In this document: piece after piece, positions 1-8,020 of the stretch | Position numbering within the stretch: the stretch's first letter is position 1 | How the letters are laid out: each line of letters opens with the position of its first letter | The notes under the pieces: generated by a model | The model's input: the letters and a program-made list of their open reading frames with translations, nothing else | Told to the model about the DNA's origin: nothing | The model's database searches: none | DNA from: Nocardia carnea | Lineage (GTDB): Bacteria; Actinomycetota; Actinomycetes; Mycobacteriales; Mycobacteriaceae | NCBI RefSeq assembly: GCF_029868325.1 | Contig: NZ_JARWNW010000204.1 | Location: 1 to 48,652, forward strand | DNA: 48,652 nucleotides | Reading direction: 5' to 3' | Position numbers and translations under genes: made by a program

Positions 1-32
<32 letters not shown>

Positions 33-45
33 TACACGGGGTCGA

Positions 46-792
46 TCAGGGCTGTCCCGGCGGCTTACCGCCGTTGGCCCATTTGCTCTGTCCCGGTTCG
101 GCCTGCAGAGTCTGCACCAGGTCCATCGCAGCGATGCCCAGGGCCGGACCGCCCAGCGCGATCGTCCCGAGGATGCCGCCGATACCCGCGCCGGCGATAG
201 CGGCGGGGATGCAGCCGACCGCCAGCAGCGGCAAGCCGAGGATGCAGCCGACGAGCCCGCCGACCACCACACCTGCGGCCGTGCCGACGAAACCGCCGAC
301 CGCGGTGGCGATGGAGAACTGGGTGGCGAATTCGTTCATCGCCATCTGGTTCTCCGCCGGCGACGCGATGGGCTTGGCGGTGAGGTTCACCGCCTGGACC
401 GGCTGCTGAGGCTGGACATCGGTCTTCTCCGGTGTCAACTCCAGAACCGTGTCATCGTTCTTCAATACCGGCTTCACCGGAATCTCGGTGCCCTCGACGG
501 AGAGGTCGACCGGCCAGGAGACGACGACCGCACCGGTCTTGTCCTTGACCTGGACGAACTTTTCCTTCTCGGGCGCCGCGCCGGGCTCGGCCGCGATGGG
601 CTGTACTTCTTCTTCCGAAATGGCGAAGGTGCCGCCCTGCAGCGTCGTGACGACGGTTTTCTCCACCATCTGCACGGAGTAGTTGATGGGCGCCGGGGCT
701 TCGGGTGCCGGGTTGGCGTGAGCGGTGCCGAAGCCCACAGCGAGCGAACCTGCGGCCAGTGCTGCGACCACAGTGGATCTAGCGAGTTTCAT
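46..792 (-). CDS. Secreted hypothetical protein with C-terminal glycine zipper
   Basis: A 248-residue protein starting at the ATG at 792, which places a classic signal peptide at the N-terminus (MKLARSTVV, hydrophobic core, cleavage after AHA around residue 26). A start at 822 would add ten residues with no signal-peptide character. The mature part begins with a Pro/Ala-rich stretch and a polar middle region of about 120 residues. The last third is very rich in Gly, Ala and Val, with GxxxG-type spacing and two cysteines, like a glycine-zipper or membrane-inserting segment. It resembles secreted Nocardia proteins of unknown function (possibly the DUF8020 group, from memory). The gene is divergent from etfD and ends 13 bases from the poly-C contig edge, so its terminator is not visible. 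Function unknown. Confidence 0.75.
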   Translation of the reverse strand: MKLARSTVVAALAAGSLAVGFGTAHANPAPEAPAPINYSVQMVEKTVVTTLQGGTFAISEEEVQPIAAEPGAAPEKEKFVQVKDKTGAVVVSWPVDLSVEGTEIPVKPVLKNDDTVLELTPEKTDVQPQQPVQAVNLTAKPIASPAENQMAMNEFATQFSIATAVGGFVGTAAGVVVGGLVGCILGLPLLAVGCIPAAIAGAGIGGILGTIALGGPALGIAAMDLVQTLQAEPGQSKWANGGKPPGQP

Positions 793-1241
793 CCAATTCC
801 AATCGGCTGTGCGGCATGACATCCCTACGCGAGGGGGCCGATGTAACTCGGACCCGTGATCCTCCCCGAGCGTTATGAGATGTCACGCTTCCTGATAGAT
901 CGGGCTGAGCGTAGTCGAATGCGTTGGCAAAAGGCGATATTCGTTTCCCAACCGTAAGGAACCATTGGGGTAAGCCTGGCCTTAGCAAGGCTGTCGACAG
1001 CGGGCCCTTTACGGTGTTCATCAGCAAGAACAGTTATGGACCATCAACTGAATAAGGTGACATTGATCACGGGACCCCGAACATGGGAAAGCCCAGGCAG
1101 ATGGGCTGACAGCGCAGCGGCGATCGTACACTGGACCCCAGTAGTTACCGGCGGGTAACTTACCGCCGGTTACGATACGAGCCGGACGAGGTTACTCATC
1201 GTTCCTCGCACCTCGTGTTGCCTCGAAAGAAAGGTCGCGAC
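793..1241. other. Divergent intergenic region before etfD
   Basis: These 449 bases separate two divergent genes and hold no convincing gene. The etfD-proximal part contains a strong palindrome (1144-1159) followed at once by a degenerate second copy (1160-1173). The part nearer the secreted-protein gene is less GC-rich, for example around 890-1070, and probably carries that gene's promoter, but I cannot single out one -10/-35 pair. Confidence 0.6.
1144..1159. promoter_or_regulatory. Palindromic operator candidate, GTTACC-N4-GGTAAC
   Basis: A perfect inverted repeat with arms GTTACC and GGTAAC and a 4-base spacer (GGCG), about 83 bases upstream of the etfD start. An imperfect second copy (TTACC GCCG GTTAC) follows at 1160-1173. 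Read another way, ACCGGCGG at 1147-1154 pairs with CCGCCGGT at 1163-1170, so the two sites overlap as nested dyads. The same TTACC-N4-GGTAA core occurs upstream of fadE5 at 35516. Binding by a TetR-type fatty-acid regulator is my inference. Confidence 0.65.
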
Positions 1242-4200
1242 ATGAATGCCCTGACAGTGACGCTGGGCACCTTGGGAGCGGCGCTCAGCCTGCTGTGTTG
1301 GGCGTCGTTCTTCGGCGGCGTCCGGGATATCGTCCGCGCCATCATGCTGGGCCAGCCCGCACCCGATCGCTGGCGCCCGTTCTTCCCGCGTCTCAAGCAG
1401 ATGCTGGTGGAGTTCCTGGCGCATACCCGGATGAACAAGTTCCGGACGGTCGGCTGGGCCCACTGGCTCGTGATGATCGGCTTCATCGGCGGCGCGATCC
1501 TCTGGTTCGAGGCATACGGTCAGACCTTCGATCCCGCCTTCCACTGGCCGCTCATCGGCAACACCGCGATCTACCACCTGTGGGACGAGATCCTGGGTAT
1601 CGGCACGGTCGTCGGCATCTCGACGCTGATCATCATCCGGCAGCTGAACCATCCGCGGGTGCCGGAGCGGCTCTCCCGGTTCAGCGGTTCGGCCTTCGGC
1701 GCGGCCTATGTGATCGAGGCGATCGTGCTGCTCGAAGGCCTGGGCATGGTCTTCGTGAAGGCCGGCAAGATCGCGACCTACGGCCACGCCAACGGCGCGA
1801 CCGATTTCTTCACCATGCGGGTGGCCGAACTGCTGCCCGCCAGCCCGACCATGGTGTCGATCTTCGCCTTCATCAAACTGATGTCCGGTATGGCCTTCCT
1901 GTACCTGGTCGGCCGCAACATCACCTGGGGTGTGGCCTGGCACCGTTTCTCGGCCTTCCCGAATATCTACTTCAAGCGTGAGGACGACGGCGGCGTCGCC
2001 CTCGGTGCGGCCAAGCCGATGATGTCCAAGGGCCGTGCCCTGGATATGGAGAACGTCGACCCCGATACCGACACGCTGGGTGCGGGCCGGGTCGAGGATT
2101 TCTCGTGGAAAGGCTGGCTGGATTTCACCACCTGCACCGAATGCGGCCGTTGCCAGTCGCAGTGCCCGGCGTGGAACACCGGTAAGCCGCTCTCACCCAA
2201 GCTGCTGATCATGTCGCTGCGCGACCACGGCCGCGCCAAGGCGCCGTATCTGCTGGCCGGCGGCAGCAAGGACCCGGCCGGCGACGAGATCGGCCTGGTC
2301 GACGCGGATGGCAAACCCGACGAGGCGAAGCTGGCCAAGATCTCCGAGGCCGCCCGCGCCGAGGCCGAGCGGCCGCTGGTCGGCGAGGCCGAGGTCAACG
2401 GCATCATCGACCCCGAGGTGCTGTGGAGCTGCACCACCTGCGGCGCCTGCGTCGAGCAGTGCCCGGTCGATATCGAGCACGTCGACCACATCATCGATAT
2501 GCGCCGCTACCAGGTGCTGATCGAATCGGAGTTCCCGTCCGAGCTCGCGGGCCTGTTCAAGAACCTGGAGAACAAGGGCAACCCGTGGGGCCAGAACGCC
2601 AAGGACCGGCTCAACTGGATCAACGAAGTCGATTTCGATATTCCGGTGTTCGGTAAGGACGCCGACAGTTTCGACGGCTACGAATACCTGTTCTGGGTCG
2701 GCTGCGCCGGCGCCTACGAAGATCGCGCCAAGAAGACCACCAAGGCCGTCGCGGAACTGCTGGCGACCGCCGGGGTGAAGTTCATGGTGCTGGGTCAGGA
2801 AGAGACGTGCACCGGTGATTCGGCGCGGCGTGCGGGTAACGAATTCCTGTTCCAGCAGCTGGCCATGCAGAACATCGAAATGCTGGATTCGGTGTTCGAG
2901 GGTGTGGAGCAGAAAAAGAAGAAGATCGTCGTCACCTGCGCGCACTGCTTCAATGCGCTCAACAACGAGTACCCGCAGGTCGGCGGCACGTACGAGGTGG
3001 TGCACCACACCCAGCTGCTGAACCGGCTGGTGCGGCAGAAGCAGCTGGTGCCGGTGGCGCCGGTGTCGCAGAACGTGACCTATCACGATCCCTGCTACCT
3101 GGGCCGTCACAACAAGGTCTACAACGCGCCGCGTGAACTGATGGCGGCATCGGGTTCGAACCTGGTGGAAATGCCCCGCCACGGCGAACGGTCCATGTGC
3201 TGCGGCGCCGGTGGCGCGCGGATGTGGATGGAAGAGCAGCTGGGCAAGCGCATCAATATCGACCGCGTGGACGAGGCGCTCACCACCTCCCCCGCCAAGA
3301 TCGCCACGGGCTGCCCGTTCTGCCGCGTCATGCTCACCGACGGTGTCACCGCACGCCAGGAGTCCGGTCAGGGCGAGGGCGTGGAGGTCGTCGACGTCGC
3401 GCAGCTCATGCTCGAATCCATCGAGCGACAGCAGCCGGAACAGCTGACCGCCAACCTCACGGTCATCCAGGAACCCAAGGCCGAACCCGAACCCGAGCCG
3501 GAACCCGAACCCGAGCCGGTCGCCGAAGCTGCGGCCCCGGCCGCCGAGAAGGCGGCTCCGAAGGGCGGCGGCCTGGCCATGAAGGGTCCGGCGAAGGCAC
3601 CCGGTAAGGGCCTCGGCATGAAGGGCGCCGCGAAGGCACCCGGGGCCAAAGCACCCGCCGCGGAAGCCGAAACCGGCGAAGCGGCTCCGGCCGCGCCTGC
3701 CAAGGGTCTCGGGATGAAGGGGGCCGCCAAGGCACCCGGCGGCAAGGGTCTCGCCATGAAGGGCGCGGCCAAAGCGCCCGGAGCCAAGGCCGAAACCGCG
3801 CCGGCGGAAACCGCTTCGGCCGAAGCCGGCGAAGCCAAAGCCGCTCCGCCCGTGAAGGGTCTGGGGATGAAGGGTGCCGCCAAAGCGCCCGGCGGCAAGG
3901 GTCTCGCCATGAAGGGCGCCGCGAAGGCACCCGGGGCCAAAGCACCCGCCGCGGAACCGGCTGAGGCCGAATCCACCACCGAGGCGGATACCACCGCGAG
4001 CTCGGCTCCGACCGAGTCCAAGCCCACGGTCGCCGCCAAGGGTCTCGCGATGAAATCCGGGTTCAAACGGCCCGGCCCGAAGGCCCCGGGAGCCAAGACC
4101 GCCGCTCCGGCAGCGGAATCGGCGCCGGCAGCCGATACTGCCCCGGCGGAATCCACGGCACCGGCCGAATCCACGGAGACCGAGCAGCCCACCGCGGCGA

Positions 4201-4493
4201 CGCCGGCCGAGAGCAAGCCCTCGAAGCCGGCCAAGGGTCTGGCGATGAAATCCGGGTTCAAGCGCCCGGGACCGAAGGCGCCCGGCGCCAAAGCCCCTGC
4301 CGCCGAACCCGCGCCCGCCGCCGAAACGGCGCCCGCCGCCGAAGAATCGGCACCGTCCGAACCTGCCGCCGAAACCTCCGGATCGTCCGGCAACGGAACA
4401 ACGGGTAACGGGTCCGGCGCGACTCCACCGACCGCCAAACCAGGTGCACTCGGCTTCAAATCCGGTGCTAAAGCGCCAGGTCGCAAGGGCTGA
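1242..4493 (+). CDS. etfD: EtfD-type membrane Fe-S oxidoreductase (ETF dehydrogenase)
   Basis: Homologue of M. tuberculosis Rv0338c (EtfD), which takes electrons from electron-transfer flavoprotein reduced by acyl-CoA dehydrogenases and feeds the respiratory chain. The start at 1242 follows GAAAGAAAGG; a frame-consistent start at 1215 lacks support. The 1083-residue protein has N-terminal membrane segments (about residues 5-230, NarI/HdrE-like), then two 4Fe-4S motifs: Cys298, 301, 304, 308 and Cys397, 400, 403, 407. Two CCG-type domains of the HdrB/GlpC class follow (GCAGAYED, CAHCFN, HDPCYLGRHN, CCGAGG). From about residue 745 the protein changes into an acidic EP repeat and then a long Lys/Ala/Pro/Gly tail of repeated KGLxMK units. 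The catalytic part matches the family; the tail makes it longer than the roughly 880 residues I recall for Rv0338c. Monocistronic, closed by a strong hairpin. Confidence 0.9.
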   Translation: MNALTVTLGTLGAALSLLCWASFFGGVRDIVRAIMLGQPAPDRWRPFFPRLKQMLVEFLAHTRMNKFRTVGWAHWLVMIGFIGGAILWFEAYGQTFDPAFHWPLIGNTAIYHLWDEILGIGTVVGISTLIIIRQLNHPRVPERLSRFSGSAFGAAYVIEAIVLLEGLGMVFVKAGKIATYGHANGATDFFTMRVAELLPASPTMVSIFAFIKLMSGMAFLYLVGRNITWGVAWHRFSAFPNIYFKREDDGGVALGAAKPMMSKGRALDMENVDPDTDTLGAGRVEDFSWKGWLDFTTCTECGRCQSQCPAWNTGKPLSPKLLIMSLRDHGRAKAPYLLAGGSKDPAGDEIGLVDADGKPDEAKLAKISEAARAEAERPLVGEAEVNGIIDPEVLWSCTTCGACVEQCPVDIEHVDHIIDMRRYQVLIESEFPSELAGLFKNLENKGNPWGQNAKDRLNWINEVDFDIPVFGKDADSFDGYEYLFWVGCAGAYEDRAKKTTKAVAELLATAGVKFMVLGQEETCTGDSARRAGNEFLFQQLAMQNIEMLDSVFEGVEQKKKKIVVTCAHCFNALNNEYPQVGGTYEVVHHTQLLNRLVRQKQLVPVAPVSQNVTYHDPCYLGRHNKVYNAPRELMAASGSNLVEMPRHGERSMCCGAGGARMWMEEQLGKRINIDRVDEALTTSPAKIATGCPFCRVMLTDGVTARQESGQGEGVEVVDVAQLMLESIERQQPEQLTANLTVIQEPKAEPEPEPEPEPEPVAEAAAPAAEKAAPKGGGLAMKGPAKAPGKGLGMKGAAKAPGAKAPAAEAETGEAAPAAPAKGLGMKGAAKAPGGKGLAMKGAAKAPGAKAETAPAETASAEAGEAKAAPPVKGLGMKGAAKAPGGKGLAMKGAAKAPGAKAPAAEPAEAESTTEADTTASSAPTESKPTVAAKGLAMKSGFKRPGPKAPGAKTAAPAAESAPAADTAPAESTAPAESTETEQPTAATPAESKPSKPAKGLAMKSGFKRPGPKAPGAKAPAAEPAPAAETAPAAEESAPSEPAAETSGSSGNGTTGNGSGATPPTAKPGALGFKSGAKAPGRKG
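3565..4490 (+). repeat. Coding repeats: KGLxMK...APGAK units in the EtfD tail
   Basis: The last third of etfD encodes eight recognisable units built on (K/G)GL(A/G)MK followed by GAAKAPG or SGFKRPGPK, often ending in APGAKAPAAE, plus a degenerate ninth unit (GALGFKSGAKAPG) at the C-terminus. Units 2-6 are nearly identical in protein; units 7 and 8 share the SGFKRPGPK variant. Ala/Glu/Pro/Thr-rich spacers of 15-50 residues separate them. The units differ at synonymous positions, so this is a real, diverged repeat and not an assembly stutter. The tail is basic in the units and acidic in the spacers. Confidence 0.9.
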
Positions 4494-4509
4494 TCACAGA
4501 ACACAACCG

Positions 4510-4556
4510 AATGATCGACGGGTCCGGTGCGCTGAGCACCGGGCCCGTCGATCATT
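4510..4556 (+). terminator. Strong hairpin terminator after etfD
   Basis: Two 21-base arms (4510-4530 and 4536-4556) pair with a single G-T wobble around a GCTGA loop, 16 bases after the etfD stop. There is no T tract, which is common for actinobacterial terminators. Because the stem is nearly symmetric it may act on both strands. Confidence 0.85.
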
Positions 4557-4662
4557 CCGCACCACCGCGCCTGACAGGCTCCGACTCTGTGCCGATGCCG
4601 CCTGAACCGATCGGCCAGTACTGAGCCGAAGCTCGCGGGACAGCGGGCGGCCGGCCCGGGGT

Positions 4663-5094
4663 TCAGCGCAAGGCAGCGCCGTACACGTGCTCGACCGAAA
4701 GTTTCATCAGCACTCGGCGGTCGGAGACCATGACCGACCGGTACTCGTCCCAATCCGGATGCTCGCCGGCGGCGGCACGGTAGTAGTCGACCAGTGCCTC
4801 GACCTCGGGGCCGTGCGGGTCGCTACCCGGACCGGTGAGCGTAACCGTGCCCTCAGCGGTCGCCCAGGCCCAGCCGTCGGCGCGGGTTACTTCCAGTGCC
4901 GCGCGCGGGTCACGGCGCAGGTTCACGGTTTTGGCCCGGCCCTCGGTCATCGAGACGTAGATGACGTCTGCGTCCCGGTCGTAGTAGGGGGTAACGGGCG
5001 AGAGTTGCGGCAGACCGTTCGATTTGATCGTGGCCAGGATGCCCAAACGCCCTTCGGCCAACAACGTGCGTGGATCGAACTGTGGGTTCGTCAT
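4663..5094 (-). CDS. PPOX-class flavin/F420-binding oxidoreductase
   Basis: A 143-residue protein of the split-barrel pyridoxamine-phosphate-oxidase-like fold. Typical elements are the N-terminal EGRLGILATIKSNGLPQLSP strand pair, then VIYVSMTEGRAKTVNLRRDPRAAL, and the C-terminal DEYRSVMVSDRRVLMKLSVEHVYG. Many actinobacterial members use F420H2 rather than FMN to reduce small molecules; the cofactor cannot be decided from sequence alone. The ATG at 5094 gives the expected family N-terminus; an upstream TTG at 5106 is also possible. Divergent from the dioxygenase-like gene at 5240, with a 145-base gap that probably holds both promoters. Confidence 0.8.
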   Translation of the reverse strand: MTNPQFDPRTLLAEGRLGILATIKSNGLPQLSPVTPYYDRDADVIYVSMTEGRAKTVNLRRDPRAALEVTRADGWAWATAEGTVTLTGPGSDPHGPEVEALVDYYRAAAGEHPDWDEYRSVMVSDRRVLMKLSVEHVYGAALR

Positions 5095-5239
5095 ATCCGG
5101 GTCCAAGTCGTGGGCGACGGTCGCTATTCCAGCGCAGCGCTCTGTGGCAGCAGATGGATTTGCGCCGCCACCCGGTCCGACCGGACGGCGCGCGGAAAAT
5201 CACTGGCGCAGCCGCCGAAGTAGTGGGTCGAATAGGTGC

Positions 5240-6019
5240 ATGCTCGACGACGAACAGGTGGCCTCGTTCATCGCCAACGGTTTCGTGCGCCTTCCGTGCG
5301 CGTTTCCGCGTTCACTGGCCGAGGAGTGCCGCGCGATCATCTGGCAGGATCTGAACGTCTCGCCGGATGAGCCCGATACCTGGCCCGCTCCGGTGGCAAC
5401 TCGCCCCGATTACGCCTCCACCCCGTTCGTGGCCGCCGCCAATACCCCGCGCCTGCACGCGGCCTACGACAGGCTGGTCGGCCCGAAACGCTGGGTGCCC
5501 CGGACCAGCCTGGGCGGTTTCGTGATCCGGTTCCCCGGCAACGGTCCCGCAGTGCTCGACGGCTGGCATGTGGACGCGAGTTTTCCGGGACCGGAATCCA
5601 GCGCCAGCGACTATCTCAGCTGGCGAGTGAATATCCATTCGAAGAACCGCGCCCTGCTGATGCTGTTCCTGTTCTCCGACACCAGCGACGCCGACGCCCC
5701 GACTCGGATCCGTACCGGGTCCCACTTGGATGTCGCCCGAATTCTCGAGCCGGAGGGCGAAGCCGGTCTCGACGCCCGCGAGCTGGCCCGCCGCGCCGAA
5801 CCGGCCACCGCGCACCGCCCCCTCGCCTACGCCACCGGCCGGGCGGGCGATGTGTATCTGTGCCACCCGTTCCTCGTCCACGCCGGCCAACCCCATCGCG
5901 GTACCGAGCCCCGTTTCCTCGCCCAACCGAACCTCAGCCCCGCCGATGCACAGCAGTCGGCCGAGCCGGATCCGGCCTCGCCGGTCGAGACTGCTGTTTT
6001 GCGCGCGACTCGGCGATAG
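5240..6019 (+). CDS. Phytanoyl-CoA dioxygenase (PhyH) family protein
   Basis: A 259-residue Fe(II)/2-oxoglutarate-dependent dioxygenase-like protein. The metal-binding triad is visible: His110 and Asp112 in GWHVDASF, and the distal His214 in HPFLVHAGQPHRG, followed by an Arg suited to 2-oxoglutarate binding (RGTEPR). Length and spacing are normal for the family. The ATG at 5240 is chosen because it opens with MLDDEQVASFIANGFVRL, the standard N-terminal helix of these enzymes; the frame upstream lacks family character. The substrate is unknown: PhyH relatives hydroxylate acyl-CoAs, amino acids and natural products. It stands alone on this strand, about 100 bases before the Uma2 gene. Confidence 0.75.
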   Translation: MLDDEQVASFIANGFVRLPCAFPRSLAEECRAIIWQDLNVSPDEPDTWPAPVATRPDYASTPFVAAANTPRLHAAYDRLVGPKRWVPRTSLGGFVIRFPGNGPAVLDGWHVDASFPGPESSASDYLSWRVNIHSKNRALLMLFLFSDTSDADAPTRIRTGSHLDVARILEPEGEAGLDARELARRAEPATAHRPLAYATGRAGDVYLCHPFLVHAGQPHRGTEPRFLAQPNLSPADAQQSAEPDPASPVETAVLRATRR

Positions 6020-6116
6020 CTCGATCTACGAGCGCTCAGGAGACTTGCCGTCGTATCACACATATGGGCAGCGCAACGGCATCGATAAGACGTCGAGCAG
6101 GGCATAACATGGCGCT

Positions 6117-6770
6117 ATGTCCCTGCCGAACGCCGATCGTCCCGATCTCCCGGAGTACATGACGTGGGAAGAACTCGAGCAGCTACCCGAGGAGATCGCC
6201 GAGAATATCGAGCTTTGGGACGGCAGGGTCATCTGGCTCAGGCGTGGACCGAGCGAGCACCAGACGTTTACTCGCCGCCTCACGAACGCGTTCGAACGCT
6301 GTGCCCGTAAGGCAATGTCAGAAGTACCCGGGCAGTGTTGGCGTGTAGAAACCGAGACCAATGTCTTCCTTGGAAGTAGCGGCAAATCAAACTTCCTGAC
6401 ACCCGATTTCATGGTCTTCCGTTGCCTTGAAAATCCCTTCCAGGATGTCCGCGCCTCCGACGCTTTCCTGGTAGGGGAGGTACTCTCGCCTTCCAATACG
6501 CAAACGGATATGGAAGCCAAGAAAGCTCGTTACGCGAGCGCAGGCATCCCTTGGTACTGGGAAGTGACCATTGCGCAGGCCACCAGCGCCATCGCAACGG
6601 TTCGCGCGTACGGCCTGGAAACGGAGCCGGGGAAGCTGCCTGACGGTGTTCGCCCACTGCGGCCGGCCAATTATCTGCTGACAGGCGAATGGACCTCAGC
6701 AGACGAAGACGGTATCCACATCGATTTCCCGTTCCCGATCACCATTCCGTGGACCGAACTCGAGTACTGA
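6117..6770 (+). CDS. Uma2 family (DUF820) nuclease-fold protein
   Basis: A 217-residue member of the Uma2 family, which has a PD-(D/E)xK restriction-endonuclease-like fold. Visible features are MTWEELEQLPEE near the N-terminus, SEHQTFTRRLTNAFE in the helical part, then TPDFMVF (acidic residue), FLVGEVLSPSNTQTD (Glu plus the usual SPS..T.D signature) and a following Lys-rich helix (MEAKKARYASAGIPWYWEV). The family is abundant in cyanobacteria and actinobacteria and its cellular role is unsettled. The base composition looks less GC-rich than its neighbours (for example 6300-6420), which may mark recent acquisition. No partner gene lies next to it; two hairpins separate it from the convergent dehydrogenase operon. 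Confidence 0.85.
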   Translation: MSLPNADRPDLPEYMTWEELEQLPEEIAENIELWDGRVIWLRRGPSEHQTFTRRLTNAFERCARKAMSEVPGQCWRVETETNVFLGSSGKSNFLTPDFMVFRCLENPFQDVRASDAFLVGEVLSPSNTQTDMEAKKARYASAGIPWYWEVTIAQATSAIATVRAYGLETEPGKLPDGVRPLRPANYLLTGEWTSADEDGIHIDFPFPITIPWTELEY

Positions 6771-6780
6771 CGTAGAGGTA

Positions 6781-6826
6781 CCGGGCCGGGCGGTGATCCC
6801 CCCTGTCGAGCCACCGCACGGCCCGG
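6781..6826. terminator. Hairpin between convergent genes (first)
   Basis: Arms of 15 bases (6781-6795 and 6812-6826) pair with one mismatch around a 16-base loop, starting 11 bases after the Uma2 stop. This is a good candidate for the Uma2 terminator. Confidence 0.75.
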
Positions 6827-6835
6827 CACGGGTTT

Positions 6836-6872
6836 CCGCACCCCACTCGGGCACAGGTTGAGTGGGGTGCGG
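6836..6872. terminator. Hairpin between convergent genes (second)
   Basis: A perfect 13-base stem (6836-6848 with 6860-6872) around an 11-base loop, ending 6 bases before the stop of the convergent acyl-CoA dehydrogenase gene. It probably terminates the leftward operon and insulates the two strands. Confidence 0.8.
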
Positions 6873-6877
6873 GCCGA

Positions 6878-8020
6878 TCAGTTCGTCAACGCTATATAGC
6901 GGGCGAGGTGATCGGAGCTGTTGCCGAATTCGTATTCGATGGCGGTGAGCCGCTTGAAATAGTGGCCGATGGCCAATTCCTCGGTCATCCCCATCGCGCC
7001 GTGCAATTGCACCGAGTTCTGGCCGATGAAACGGGTCGCGCGGCCGATCGTGACCTTGGCCGCGGAAATGGCGCGGGCCCGTTCGGCGGGTTCGGCCTCG
7101 AGGGCGTAGGCGGCCAGGTAGGCGGCGGCGACGCTTTGCTCGAGTTCGATCAGCATATCGACCATGCGGTGTTGCAGTACCTGGAAGCTGCTGATCGGAA
7201 CGCCGAACTGCTGGCGCTGCTTGGTGTATTCGACGGTGTCGTCGAGCACCTTGCGCATCAACCCGACCGCTTCGGAGGCCACCGCGGCGATGGCGTCGTC
7301 GACGGTGGCATCGATGATCGGCCAGGCCTGTCCTTCCGCACCGAGGAGTGCATCGGCAGGGAACCGGAATTCGGTGAAGGTGAGGTCGGCGGCGACTCGG
7401 TCGTCGATGGTGCGGTAGCGGTGCACCTCGACTCCGGCCGGCGGCGCGGCGGCGTCGAATTCCAGTAGGAACAGGGAAATCCCGTCCTGGTCGCGGCGTT
7501 CGCCGGCGGTGCGGGCGGAGATGATCAAGTGGGTGGCGATGGGCGCCCCGGTGACCACGATCTTGCTGCCGTCGAGGACCCAGCTGTCACCGTCGCGACG
7601 GGCGGTGGCCGAGACGTCGTGGCGCACTTCGCCGGACCCCGGTTCGAGCGCGGCGAAGGCGATCCGCGCACTGCCTTCGGCGATCTGCCGCAGCACCGCC
7701 TGGGCGGTTTCACCACCGGAGCGGCGCAACAGCCCGCCACCGACGACCACCGTGTCCACATAGGGTTCCACGACCAGCACGCGACCCAGTTCCTCGGCAA
7801 TGATCATGGATTCGACCGGTCCGCCGCCGGATCCGCCGGTTTCCTCGGGCAGCGTCAGACCGAGAACATCCAGTTCGGCCAGGCCGCGCCAGATCTCCGG
7901 TTGCCAACCGGCCCCGGTCTTGACCGCGCTTCGGCTTTTTTCGAGGTCGTAGCGGGCGGCGAGAAACCCGGCGACCGCGTCGCGCAGCATCTGCTGTTCA
8001 TCGGTGAAGGTGAAGTCCAT
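6878..8020 (-). CDS. Acyl-CoA dehydrogenase, smaller partner
   Basis: A 380-residue acyl-CoA dehydrogenase. It opens with MDFTFTDEQQMLRDAVAGFLA (N-terminal helical domain), has the middle beta domain with DGSKIVVTGAPIATHLIISA, and a C-terminal helical domain with QFGVPISSFQVLQHRMVDML and GAMGMTEELAIGHYFKRL, the FAD- and tetramer-contact regions. Its start overlaps the stop of the upstream dehydrogenase (TGATG at 8018-8022), so the two are translationally coupled. Adjacent unequal acyl-CoA dehydrogenase genes in actinobacteria often encode alpha2-beta2 enzymes, like the FadE26/FadE27 type that shortens sterol side chains. A shared enzyme is therefore likely, but sterol specificity is not shown here. 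Confidence 0.88.
   Translation of the reverse strand: MDFTFTDEQQMLRDAVAGFLAARYDLEKSRSAVKTGAGWQPEIWRGLAELDVLGLTLPEETGGSGGGPVESMIIAEELGRVLVVEPYVDTVVVGGGLLRRSGGETAQAVLRQIAEGSARIAFAALEPGSGEVRHDVSATARRDGDSWVLDGSKIVVTGAPIATHLIISARTAGERRDQDGISLFLLEFDAAAPPAGVEVHRYRTIDDRVAADLTFTEFRFPADALLGAEGQAWPIIDATVDDAIAAVASEAVGLMRKVLDDTVEYTKQRQQFGVPISSFQVLQHRMVDMLIELEQSVAAAYLAAYALEAEPAERARAISAAKVTIGRATRFIGQNSVQLHGAMGMTEELAIGHYFKRLTAIEYEFGNSSDHLARYIALTN

Noticed and set aside
3565..4490. EtfD tail as an assembly duplication
   Set aside because: Units differ in protein and at synonymous positions and the frame continues to a proper stop followed by a terminator.
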